Source: an uncultured Clostridia bacterium
GTDB lineage: Bacteria; Bacillota; Clostridia; TANB77; CAG-508
DNA: 6,255 nt
Direction of reading: 5' to 3'
Assembly: GCA_944393455.1 (NCBI GenBank)
Contig: CALYAH010000098.1
Location: 1-6,255, forward strand
The notes under the pieces are model-generated. The model did no database searches and was not told the DNA's origin. It saw only the letters and a program-made list of their open reading frames with translations. Shown piece after piece: positions 1 through 4,907 of the stretch (position 1 is its first letter; the number at the start of each line of letters is the position of its first letter). Made by a program: the position numbers and the translations under genes.

Positions 1-43
1 CTTTTTTCTAATTTTCACAAATTACAAATTTTCACGATATAAA

Positions 44-93
44 AAGTAAAAAACTTTGAGATTTTATATCTCTTTCCCAAAAGTTTTTTACTT
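44..93. repeat. 14-bp inverted repeat with nested hairpin
   Basis: The arms 44-57 and 80-93 are perfectly complementary over 14 bp (AAGTAAAAAACTTT against its reverse complement). The 22-nt loop contains a second perfect 5-bp hairpin, GAGAT at 58-62 with ATCTC at 68-72. The stem is almost all A/T. No clean T-run follows either arm, so it could be a bidirectional terminator for a gene left of the window or simply a cruciform-prone element. The rest of 1-247 is AT-rich, and I found no credible gene in it on either strand. Confidence 0.5.
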
Positions 94-174
94 GAAGATT
101 TTTATAAAAATTATAAATTTATAGCAATTTTTTTATTGAATTTTTATTAGAATTTCGGGCATTTGAGGTGGTTA

Positions 175-198
175 TTTTACCCAATTTTTACCCAATTT
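175..198. repeat. Overlapping 11-bp-period direct repeat
   Basis: The 13-mer TTTTACCCAATTT occurs at 175-187 and again at 186-198, giving a period of 11 bp, about one helical turn. It lies downstream of the tRNA-fMet terminator (minus-strand sense). The function is unknown. Two close copies one helical turn apart could be a protein-binding site or the residue of a recombination site, but neither is supported by anything else visible. Confidence 0.45.
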
Positions 199-247
199 GA
201 CATAATAATGCCATTTTCAATCATTATTACAACCAATTTTTAAGCAA

Positions 248-282
248 TAAAAAATCACTAAAACCGTTACAGTTCTAGTGAT
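248..282 (-). terminator. Intrinsic terminator of tRNA-fMet
   Basis: Read on the minus strand, ATCACTA (282-276) pairs with TAGTGAT (260-254). Partial inner pairing comes from AAC (274-272) with GTT (264-262). The outer stem is followed directly by TTTTTTATT. It begins 8 bases past the CCA end of the tRNA, so it most likely ends the single-tRNA transcript. Confidence 0.75.
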
Positions 283-290
283 GTATGCTT

Positions 291-366
<76 letters not shown>

Positions 367-385
367 ATATTCAATTGCAATAATA

Positions 386-414
386 ATTTTACTACTAAAA
401 ACAGCAAATGTCAA
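386..414 (-). promoter_or_regulatory. Promoter of tRNA-fMet
   Basis: On the minus strand a perfect -35 TTGACA (414-409) is followed by 17 nt and a -10 TAAAAT (391-386, five of six matches). The expected start lies around 380-378, about a dozen bases before the mature tRNA 5' end at 366, a typical spacing for a stable-RNA gene. Confidence 0.8.
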
Positions 415-420
415 TACTTT

Positions 421-434
421 TATAATATATTATA
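421..434. promoter_or_regulatory. 14-bp perfect palindrome, function uncertain
   Basis: TATAATATATTATA is fully self-complementary and sits between the divergent tRNA-fMet and maf promoters, seven bases upstream of the tRNA -35. It resembles PerR/Fur-type boxes (TATAAT-N-ATTATA) but has a 2-base rather than a 1-base spacer. In such AT-rich DNA it may be chance. Confidence 0.25.
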
Positions 435-483
435 TGAAAAAAAGCTCCAAATATTCCTCAAAGCAAAAAAAGAAAATAAAATA

Positions 484-515
484 TTGGTAAAACAAAAAAA
501 TATGATAAGATCATA
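484..515 (+). promoter_or_regulatory. Probable maf promoter with dyad over the -10
   Basis: A -35-like TTGGTA (484-489) is followed after 16 nt by TAAGAT (506-511), with a TG dinucleotide at 503-504 giving an extended -10. The -10 lies inside the dyad TATGAT-AAG-ATCATA (501-515), which might be an operator. The maf start codon is about 50 bases downstream. Between 367 and 555 I see no gene, only these signals and A-rich leader. Confidence 0.45.
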
Positions 516-566
516 AAAAAGAAAAACAACAATAAAAAACAAATATCCAAATAAAAAGGAGAAGTC

Positions 567-1151
567 ATGAAAATCATACTAGCATCACAATCACCAAGAA
601 GAAAAGAACTATTAGAATTAATGGGAATAAAAAAATACGAAATAATCGTAAGTAACTTAGAAGAAAAAATGGAAGAAAAACTTCCTATTAACGAACGTAT
701 ACAAAAATTAGCATATCAAAAAGCAGAAGCCGTATTTAATCAAACACAAGGAGAAAGAATAGTAATAGGAGCAGATACAATAGTAGAAAAAGATAATCAG
801 ATATACGGAAAACCATCAGATAAACAAGACGCAATTAATATGTTAAAAACATTCAGTCATTCAAAAGTAAACATCATAACAGCAATTGCAGTACTAATAG
901 AATCCAATGGAAAAATCATTAAAAAAACAGATTATGATTTATCTGAAGTACATATCAAAAAAATGACAGCAGATGAAATAGAAAGATACATAGATACTGG
1001 AGAAGCCTTTGATAAAGCTGGAGCTTTTGCTGTTCAAGGTAAATTCTGTGTATATATCGAAAAAATAAATGGGAATTATACATCAATACTAGGATTACCA
1101 ACACAAAAGTTATATGATATTTTAAAAGAATATATCAAATTTACAAATTAA
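567..1151 (+). CDS. maf: Maf family nucleotide pyrophosphatase
   Basis: A 194-residue protein of normal Maf length. Family function: cytosolic, metal-dependent hydrolysis of nucleoside triphosphates (dTTP, UTP and modified pyrimidine nucleotides in the YhdE-type branch) to monophosphate plus pyrophosphate, as nucleotide-pool cleaning. In Bacillus, excess Maf inhibits septum formation. Visible motifs in order: ASQSPRR at 6-12 (phosphate-binding loop), GADT at 68-71 with the conserved Asp70, YGKP at 80-83, GEAFDKAGAFAVQG at 145-158, and the C-terminal GNYTSILGLP at 169-178. All expected blocks are present, so it should be active. The start is set by AAGGAG at 556-561, five bases before ATG. It is first of four same-strand genes, three of them nucleotide pyrophosphatases. 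No hairpin terminator is evident before the next gene, so readthrough into the reductase is plausible. The exact substrate (Maf versus YceF type) cannot be fixed by eye. Confidence 0.95.
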   Translation: MKIILASQSPRRKELLELMGIKKYEIIVSNLEEKMEEKLPINERIQKLAYQKAEAVFNQTQGERIVIGADTIVEKDNQIYGKPSDKQDAINMLKTFSHSKVNIITAIAVLIESNGKIIKKTDYDLSEVHIKKMTADEIERYIDTGEAFDKAGAFAVQGKFCVYIEKINGNYTSILGLPTQKLYDILKEYIKFTN

Positions 1152-1156
1152 ATATC

Positions 1157-1185
1157 TAGTCAATTATAAAAAACCATGATATAAT
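1157..1185 (+). promoter_or_regulatory. Extended -10 promoter of the desulfoferrodoxin gene
   Basis: A perfect TATAAT (1180-1185) is preceded by TGA, giving TGATATAAT, a full extended -10. A weak -35, TAGTCA (1157-1162), lies 17 nt upstream. It starts just past the maf stop codon, and the predicted transcript begins close to the AAGGAGGG ribosome site at 1195-1202, leaving a very short leader. Confidence 0.65.
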
Positions 1186-1208
1186 ACGAAACAAAAGGAG
1201 GGTATAAT

Positions 1209-1589
1209 ATGAAAAATGAACTTATAATAAAAAAATGTAAATCATGTGGAGCTATAGTAAAAGTTTTAGAAGATTGTAACTGCACAGGTTGTGGAATTGT
1301 ATGTTGTAATGAACCAATGGAAAAATTAGTTCCAAACTCTGTAGATGCAGCAGTAGAAAAACATGTACCTACTTATGAAAAAGTTGAAGATGAAATTTTA
1401 GTAAAAGTAAATCATGTAATGGAGAAAGAACATTATATTGAATGGATTAGTTTAGTAAAAGAAAATAAAGAAATAACAGTAAAACTATATCCAGAGCAAA
1501 ATGCCGAAGTAAGATTTCCATATATAGCTGGTGCAACTATTTATGCATATTGCAACAAGCATGGTTTATGGAAAAAAGAAGTTGAATAA
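1209..1589 (+). CDS. dfx: Desulfoferrodoxin (class I superoxide reductase)
   Basis: A 126-residue cytosolic protein, the usual desulfoferrodoxin length. It reduces superoxide to hydrogen peroxide without making oxygen, using electrons from rubredoxin-type donors, and is typical of anaerobes. The N-terminal domain has Cys10, Cys13, Cys32 and Cys33, matching the rubredoxin-like centre I pattern CxxC...CC. The catalytic centre II ligands are all present: His52 (in EKHVP, with Glu50 as the usual axial Glu), His69, His75 (in EKEHYIEW), Cys115 and His118 (in CNKHG). The odd part is residues 22-28, DCNCTGC, which add Cys23, Cys25 and Cys28 between the two halves of centre I. The start is supported by AAGGAGGG six bases before ATG. 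It has its own promoter and is followed by a hairpin, so it can act as a single-gene unit. It lies between Maf and MazG genes. Confidence 0.95.
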   Translation: MKNELIIKKCKSCGAIVKVLEDCNCTGCGIVCCNEPMEKLVPNSVDAAVEKHVPTYEKVEDEILVKVNHVMEKEHYIEWISLVKENKEITVKLYPEQNAEVRFPYIAGATIYAYCNKHGLWKKEVE

Positions 1590-1600
1590 GAAAAATAATA

Positions 1601-1639
1601 AATAGAAGCACTACTATTTAAAAGTAGAGCTTCTATTTT
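1601..1639 (+). terminator. Intrinsic terminator after desulfoferrodoxin gene
   Basis: AATAGAAGC-A-CTACT (1601-1615) pairs with AGTAG-A-GCTTCTATT (1623-1637): 14 bp with one A-A mismatch and a 7-nt loop. The T-run is short (four T), so termination may be partial and allow readthrough to the downstream mazG and ham1 genes. I found no convincing separate promoter for those two. Confidence 0.7.
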
Positions 1640-1656
1640 CAGTAATAATACACAGT

Positions 1657-1662
1657 AAGGAG
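1657..1662 (+). promoter_or_regulatory. Ribosome binding site fixing a GTG start
   Basis: AAGGAG lies seven bases before GTG at 1670-1672. No in-frame ATG lies upstream in an open frame with a comparable site, so GTG is the best start for the MazG-like gene. Confidence 0.75.
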
Positions 1663-1669
1663 AAAAAAA

Positions 1670-2017
1670 GTGGATAGCAAAGAATTAAAACAAGAATTAG
1701 ATAAATTGAGTAAAAAAAGTTCTGTAGAAGATGTACAAAAATATATAAAAGATATGATAAATGTAAGAGGATTTAAAAACAGCCTTTTAGAAAGAATGTG
1801 CTTATTAACAGAAGAAATTGGCGAGTTAGCCAAAGAAGTAAGAAAGACAGACAATAATTTGGCCATTGACATTCACAAAAGTTATAACTCAAATTTAGAA
1901 AATGAAATAACAGATGTGTTCATTTGTTTAATGGGAATGTGTGATTTGTTAGATATGGATATAGTAGAAGGATTGAAAAATAAAGAGGAAATCAACTTTA
2001 AAAGAAAATGGCAATAG
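1670..2017 (+). CDS. MazG-like NTP pyrophosphohydrolase
   Basis: A 115-residue, all-helical protein of the single-domain MazG/iMazG size class. Family members cleave nucleoside triphosphates to monophosphates and pyrophosphate with Mg2+ held by a helix-borne acidic motif, typically as dimers or tetramers in the cytosol. That motif is visible as LLTEEIGELAKE, giving Glu48, Glu49 and Glu52, followed after 26 residues by E79-x-x-D82 in NEITDVF, which fits EExxE(12-28)ExxD. The C-terminal K105/N109/R112 stretch (KNKEEINFKRKW) matches the usual KxxxNxxR tail. The first 25 residues are a charged helix. Start is GTG. The stop is only 25 bases from the next start, so co-transcription with the Ham1-like gene is likely. 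Substrate preference is not deducible; MazG relatives range from dUTP/dCTP to modified nucleotides. Confidence 0.85.
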   Translation: MDSKELKQELDKLSKKSSVEDVQKYIKDMINVRGFKNSLLERMCLLTEEIGELAKEVRKTDNNLAIDIHKSYNSNLENEITDVFICLMGMCDLLDMDIVEGLKNKEEINFKRKWQ

Positions 2018-2042
2018 TTTTTAGCTTAAAGGAGGAATAAAT

Positions 2043-2657
2043 ATGAAAATATTATTTGCAACAACAAATCCTGCTAAAGTTGCAGCTTATAAAGAAAAAT
2101 TAGAGCAAAAAAATATTGAAGTGCTAACGATACAAGATATTGATAAAAACATTGAAGTAGAAGAAAATGGAAAAACTGCAATTGAAAATGCTTATATAAA
2201 AGCAAAATCTTATGGAGACGCTACTGGAATGATAACAATAGGAATGGATAACAATCTATTTATTGAAGGAATTCCAGAAGAAAAACAGCCAGGTACTCAT
2301 GTAAGAAGAGTGAATGGTAAGACATTAACAGATGAAGAAATGTTAAATTATTATACTAATTTGGTAAAAGAATATGGTGGAAATTTAATTGGTAAATGGG
2401 TTTATGGAATAGTTGTTTATCACAATAATGACTCAAAAGAATATACTTGGTCTAAAGACAAATTTTATTTAGTAGATAAGCCATGTAAGAAATTAACTCC
2501 TGGCTATCCTTTGGATTCTATGACGATTATTCCAGAGTTTAATAAGTATTTATCTGAACTAACCAAAGAAGAAAATGAACAAAGAAAAGTTGCTACCGGA
2601 GATAATAATGTAATTAATTTTATTTGTGAAGCAGCAAAAGATTTGGACGAAAAATAG
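2043..2657 (+). CDS. Divergent Ham1/RdgB-like NTP pyrophosphatase
   Basis: A 204-residue protein close to the usual length of RdgB, the ITP/XTP pyrophosphatase that removes deaminated purine nucleotides. The N-terminus is family-like: FATTNPAK at 5-12 (nucleotide loop), EENGKTAIENAYIKAK at 40-55 (compare EETGxTFxENAxxKA). The usual ADDSGL signature is replaced by GMDNNL at 67-72: the second Asp (Asp69) is kept, the first Asp and the Ser-Gly are lost. The late GFGYDP block is GYPLDS at 154-159 with Asp158 kept, then SEL at 171-173. The usual SHR near the C-terminus is not obvious after residue 176. A family relation is well supported; standard ITPase/XTPase activity is an inference, and a changed substrate is possible. 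The start has AAAGGAGG (2028-2035) seven bases upstream. It is probably in one transcript with the MazG-like gene. I found no clear terminator in the AT-rich 2658-2802 that follows. Confidence 0.8.
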   Translation: MKILFATTNPAKVAAYKEKLEQKNIEVLTIQDIDKNIEVEENGKTAIENAYIKAKSYGDATGMITIGMDNNLFIEGIPEEKQPGTHVRRVNGKTLTDEEMLNYYTNLVKEYGGNLIGKWVYGIVVYHNNDSKEYTWSKDKFYLVDKPCKKLTPGYPLDSMTIIPEFNKYLSELTKEENEQRKVATGDNNVINFICEAAKDLDEK

Positions 2658-2802
2658 TAAAATTAATATTTGCATGAAACAGTTACAGGCTAAAATAATC
2701 TCATAATTTTTACAATTAAGACTATAAAACCACATTATTTTTAAGTTAACTATATCTTTTTTGGACTTTCGCAAATTTCGACACCTTTTTTCTTATCTTT
2801 TC

Positions 2803-2811
2803 TGTTATAAT
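2803..2811 (+). promoter_or_regulatory. Extended -10 promoter of the 51-aa ORF
   Basis: TGTTATAAT is a perfect extended -10 (TG at 2803-2804, TATAAT at 2806-2811). No good -35 is found at 16-18 bp; TCGACA at 2778-2783 is too far at 22 bp. It lies 34 bases before the TTG start and matches the extended -10 class seen upstream of the desulfoferrodoxin gene. Confidence 0.55.
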
Positions 2812-2829
2812 TACAACTATGCTGAAGAT

Positions 2830-2837
2830 AAAGGAGG
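2830..2837 (+). promoter_or_regulatory. Ribosome binding site fixing a TTG start
   Basis: AAAGGAGG is an ideal Shine-Dalgarno sequence seven bases before TTG at 2845-2847. The ATG at 2840-2842 is too close and is in another frame that gives no family-like product. The longer in-frame reading from 2761 would begin upstream of the promoter -10 and so is not used. Confidence 0.7.
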
Positions 2838-2844
2838 TAATGTT

Positions 2845-3000
2845 TTGGATAGTTCTAAATCTAGCAATAAAAAATGTGGTACTGTAACTGTTTCTGTTTA
2901 TAGGGATAACTACAATCGCCCTTTTTTCAAAATTCAATCTGATACGGATGATGTTTTGCCAGTTTCTTATGTTATTGAAGATGCATTGTATCTATATTAG
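2845..3000 (+). CDS. Small protein of unknown function (51 aa, TTG start)
   Basis: I do not recognise this protein. It has 51 residues: a short polar N-terminus (SSKSSNKK), one Cys at 11, then alternating beta-like stretches GTVTVSVYRD (12-21) and RPFFKIQSD, and a hydrophobic, acidic end (VSYVIEDALYLY). There is no membrane segment or signal peptide, so it is probably a small cytosolic beta-rich protein. Three independent signals support a real gene: an extended -10 promoter, a near-perfect ribosome site at standard distance, and a strong intrinsic terminator three bases past the stop. It is a stand-alone unit between the Ham1-like gene and the convergent sufCB operon. The function is open; a small regulator or a lineage-specific conserved hypothetical are possibilities without direct evidence. 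Confidence 0.7.
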   Translation: MDSSKSSNKKCGTVTVSVYRDNYNRPFFKIQSDTDDVLPVSYVIEDALYLY

Positions 3001-3003
3001 ATA
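2989..3003. repeat. 15-bp dyad over the small ORF stop codon
   Basis: TATCTA-TAT-TAGATA is a perfect dyad with a 3-base centre and includes the TAG stop at 2998-3000. It directly abuts the terminator stem. It may act as an extra hairpin at the convergent 3' ends, or be chance. Confidence 0.35.
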
Positions 3004-3029
3004 GACTAACTTTTCGTTGGTCTTTTTTT
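3003..3029 (+). terminator. Intrinsic terminator of the 51-aa ORF
   Basis: AGACTAAC (3003-3010) pairs with GTTGGTCT (3016-3023), 8 bp with one G-U pair and a TTTTC loop, followed by a run of T to 3029. On the minus strand the stem gains a C-A mismatch and has no T-run, so it serves the plus-strand gene; no separate sufB terminator is clear. Confidence 0.8.
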
Positions 3030-3036
3030 ATTTTTC

Positions 3037-3984
3037 CTATCTTAAAAATCCTTTTATAATCTCTTCTTCCGCTTCTTTTTCTGATAGTCCCAATGTCATT
3101 AATTTTGTTAATTGCTCACCTGCAATTTTACCAATTGCTGCTTCATGTATTAAATTAGCATCTACATTATTTGCTGTTATTTCTGGTGTAGCAGTTACTT
3201 TTGCATTGTCTTTAATAATTGCATCACATTCACTATGAGCAAAACTTTTCTCATTTCCATATATTTTTGATATAAAATATTGTTCTGAATTATCTGTTGC
3301 TACTGACCTAGAAGTTACATGTGTACTAGCATTTTTCCCATTTAATTCTACATCAAATATAGTTTTTGCAAATTGATTTCCATGTGTCATAATTTTTTCT
3401 GATACTACAAAATTTGTATCTTCTTCTTGTCTTCCTATTGTTTCTCTTATTGTGGAATCTACTCCTTTTATTTGGCTACTTTCCATTTCCATGCTACTAC
3501 CTTTTTTTAGGTATACTTCTGTAACTGGATTTAAAATCTTTTTGCCATCTCCTTTTCCTTCTCCATAGTGCTTTTCAATATATTTTACTTTAGCTCCTTC
3601 TTCTAAGAAAAATCTATGAATTCCATCATGCTGAGAATCTTTATGATGATCATTATGAATTCCACATCCTGCTATAATAATAACATTAGCATTTTTTCCA
3701 ATATAGAAATCATTATATACTAAATCATTTAGTCCGCTTTCTGTAATAATAACTGGTATATGTACTATTTCAAATTTTGTATTTTCTTTTACATATATAT
3801 TAATTCCTGGCTTGTCTTTTTTAGTGATAATATTAATATTTTCTGTTACTTTTCTTTCAATTCCTTGACCATTTTTTCTAATATTATATGCACCTTGTTT
3901 AATTTGTTCTAAATCTGAGATTTCACCTAATAGTCCTTCATCTACATTATTTAGTAATTTATCTTTTAATATTGTTTCACTCAT
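3037..3984 (-). CDS. sufB: SufB/SufD-family Fe-S cluster assembly scaffold (short form)
   Basis: A 315-residue SufBD-family protein, much shorter than the classical SufB (about 470-495) and nearer the compact SufB of archaea and some anaerobic Clostridia. With SufC it forms a complex on which Fe-S clusters are assembled in the cytosol. Visible features: a His-rich block around 107-123 (GCGIHNDHH ... HDGIH), the repetitive beta-helix core, AHSECD at 249-254 with Cys253 at the place of the essential SufB cysteine, and HEAAIGKIAGEQL from His280, the SufD/SufB HEA block, followed by LGLSEKEAEEEIIKGF, the usual C-terminal helices. The protein therefore combines a SufB-like Cys and the SufBD-common His-Glu in one chain. 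Its ATG follows the sufC TAA with no gap; GAAGGTG (3999-3993) is the ribosome site inside sufC, so the genes are translationally coupled. No sufS, sufU or sufD is in the window. Confidence 0.9.
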   Translation of the reverse strand: MSETILKDKLLNNVDEGLLGEISDLEQIKQGAYNIRKNGQGIERKVTENINIITKKDKPGINIYVKENTKFEIVHIPVIITESGLNDLVYNDFYIGKNANVIIIAGCGIHNDHHKDSQHDGIHRFFLEEGAKVKYIEKHYGEGKGDGKKILNPVTEVYLKKGSSMEMESSQIKGVDSTIRETIGRQEEDTNFVVSEKIMTHGNQFAKTIFDVELNGKNASTHVTSRSVATDNSEQYFISKIYGNEKSFAHSECDAIIKDNAKVTATPEITANNVDANLIHEAAIGKIAGEQLTKLMTLGLSEKEAEEEIIKGFLR

Positions 3985-4704
3985 TTAATTTACACCTTCT
4001 TCCCTAATAACACAACATTTGGCATTTGATTTTATTGTTTTTTCTAAAATCTCTTTACTTTCCCCTATCTCTTCAATTTTTCCTTGCTTCATTAAAATAA
4101 CTTCATCTGCAATATTTAGAATTCTTTCTTGATGTGAAATAATTAATGTTGTTCCTTGTATTAGATTTCTCATTTTTTCAAATACTTCTATTAGATTGTT
4201 GAAGCTCCATAAATCAATTCCTGCTTCTGGTTCATCAAAAATTGTTAATTTTGATTTTCTTACTGCTACTGTTGCAATTTCAATTCTTTTTAATTCTCCT
4301 CCTGATAATGAACCATTTACCTCTCTATCTACATATTCTTTAGCACAAAGTCCTACTTGTGATAATATTTCACAAGCTTCTTTTTTGTTAATTTCTTTTT
4401 CAGATGCAATTTTTAGTAAATCATATACTGTAATCCCTTTGAACTTAACTGGTTGTTGAAAAGCAAATCCAATTCCTAATTTTGCTCTTTTATCAATACT
4501 TAGGTTGGTAATATCTTTTCCATCTAATATTACTTTCCCTGAATCTGGCTTTTCTATTCCCATTATGATTTTTACTAATGTTGATTTGCCTGAACCGTTT
4601 GGCCCTGTTATTGCTATAAATTTATTTGTATCTATTTTTAAGTTAATATTATCTAATATTTTTTTATTTTCTCTTGCGAAACATATGTCTTTTAATTCTA
4701 ACAT
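3985..4704 (-). CDS. sufC: SufC Fe-S assembly ATPase
   Basis: A 239-residue ABC-type ATPase without membrane segments, the standard SufC length. It powers conformational change of the SufB/SufD scaffold during Fe-S cluster assembly in the cytosol. All ABC motifs are intact: Walker A GPNGSGKST at 34-42, Q-loop at FAFQQP (80-85), signature LSGGE at 133-137, Walker B LTIFDEP at 153-159 with catalytic Glu158, D-loop AGID at 161-164, and H-loop His191. DEPEAGID is SufC-like rather than transporter-like, and the adjacent sufB confirms the assignment. ATG at 4704 is preceded by AAGGAGG (4716-4710) five bases away. It is the first gene of the sufCB operon. Two cysteines, 230-231, sit near the C-terminus; their role is unknown. 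Confidence 0.95.
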   Translation of the reverse strand: MLELKDICFARENKKILDNINLKIDTNKFIAITGPNGSGKSTLVKIIMGIEKPDSGKVILDGKDITNLSIDKRAKLGIGFAFQQPVKFKGITVYDLLKIASEKEINKKEACEILSQVGLCAKEYVDREVNGSLSGGELKRIEIATVAVRKSKLTIFDEPEAGIDLWSFNNLIEVFEKMRNLIQGTTLIISHQERILNIADEVILMKQGKIEEIGESKEILEKTIKSNAKCCVIREEGVN

Positions 4705-4734
4705 TTTTTCCTCCTTATTATTTTCATATCATTT

Positions 4735-4752
4735 TGTTAGTTTGCTCTAACA
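4735..4752 (-). promoter_or_regulatory. Dyad at the sufCB start site, possible operator
   Basis: On the minus strand TGTTAG-AGCAAA-CTAACA is a perfect 6-6-6 dyad. It begins at the last base of the -10 and covers the predicted transcription start, the position of a classical repressor site. The regulator is unknown. An Fe-S or iron sensor of the Rrf2 or Fur type would be expected for a suf operon, but the half-site matches no consensus I can recall with confidence. Confidence 0.4.
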
Positions 4753-4780
4753 TTTTACTACGTATCTTATATTTTGTCAA
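4752..4780 (-). promoter_or_regulatory. Promoter of sufCB
   Basis: On the minus strand a perfect TTGACA (4780-4775), a 17-nt spacer and TAAAAT (4757-4752). The predicted start is about 40 bases before the sufC ATG. It has the same -35, spacer length and -10 as the tRNA-fMet promoter, including a shared GTAGTAAAAT, implying strong basal expression subject to the downstream dyad. Confidence 0.8.
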
Positions 4781-4815
4781 TTCTTTTGCAATTTAAGTTT
4801 CAGTATTCTTTTCAA

Positions 4816-4845
4816 TTGGAGATGTCCCCTTAAAGGCATCTCCAA
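4816..4845 (-). repeat. Strong hairpin downstream of comEA
   Basis: TTGGAGATG (4816-4824) and CATCTCCAA (4837-4845) form a perfect 9-bp stem with a 12-nt loop that can add a short CCT/AGG inner stem. It lies 40 bases past the comEA stop, upstream of the sufCB promoter. Neither strand has a following T-run, so it is not a textbook terminator. It could be a weak terminator or mRNA 3'-end stabiliser for comEA. Confidence 0.45.
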
Positions 4846-4874
4846 CTGTAAATAAAACACTAAAATCCACATTG

Positions 4875-4907
4875 TAAAAGATTTTTAAACTTTAATTAAA
4901 TCTTTTA
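4875..4907 (-). repeat. 10-bp inverted repeat over the comEA 3' end
   Basis: TAAAAGATTT (4875-4884) and AAATCTTTTA (4898-4907) are perfect inverted copies around a 13-nt loop that contains the comEA stop codon. The stem is A/T-rich and weak; read on the minus strand the distal arm ends in TTTTA, so it may help termination together with the hairpin at 4816-4845. Confidence 0.35.

Noticed and set aside
150..240. Possible integrase C-terminal tail on the minus strand (a short stretch reading VKLGKNWVK then stop)
   Set aside because: The open stretch is only about 14 codons with stops on both sides and no upstream recombinase domain, so it cannot be called a gene remnant.
421..434. PerR box for oxidative stress control of maf or desulfoferrodoxin
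   Set aside because: The spacer is two bases instead of one, it is closer to the tRNA promoter than to maf, and no similar box lies before the reductase. Kept only as an uncharacterised palindrome.
1639..1872. Minus-strand frame opposite the MazG-like gene
   Set aside because: Shadow of the purine-rich coding strand; no ribosome site, and the plus-strand frame has clear MazG motifs.
2761..2844. N-terminal extension of the small protein starting at TTG 2761
   Set aside because: It would start before the extended -10 promoter and has no ribosome site; the TTG at 2845 has both correctly placed.
3016..3036. Bidirectional terminator shared by the 51-aa ORF and sufB
   Set aside because: Read from the sufB side the stem has a C-A mismatch and no T-run follows.
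4196..4750. Plus-strand frames opposite sufC
   Set aside because: Antisense shadows of intact ABC ATPase motifs, without start signals.
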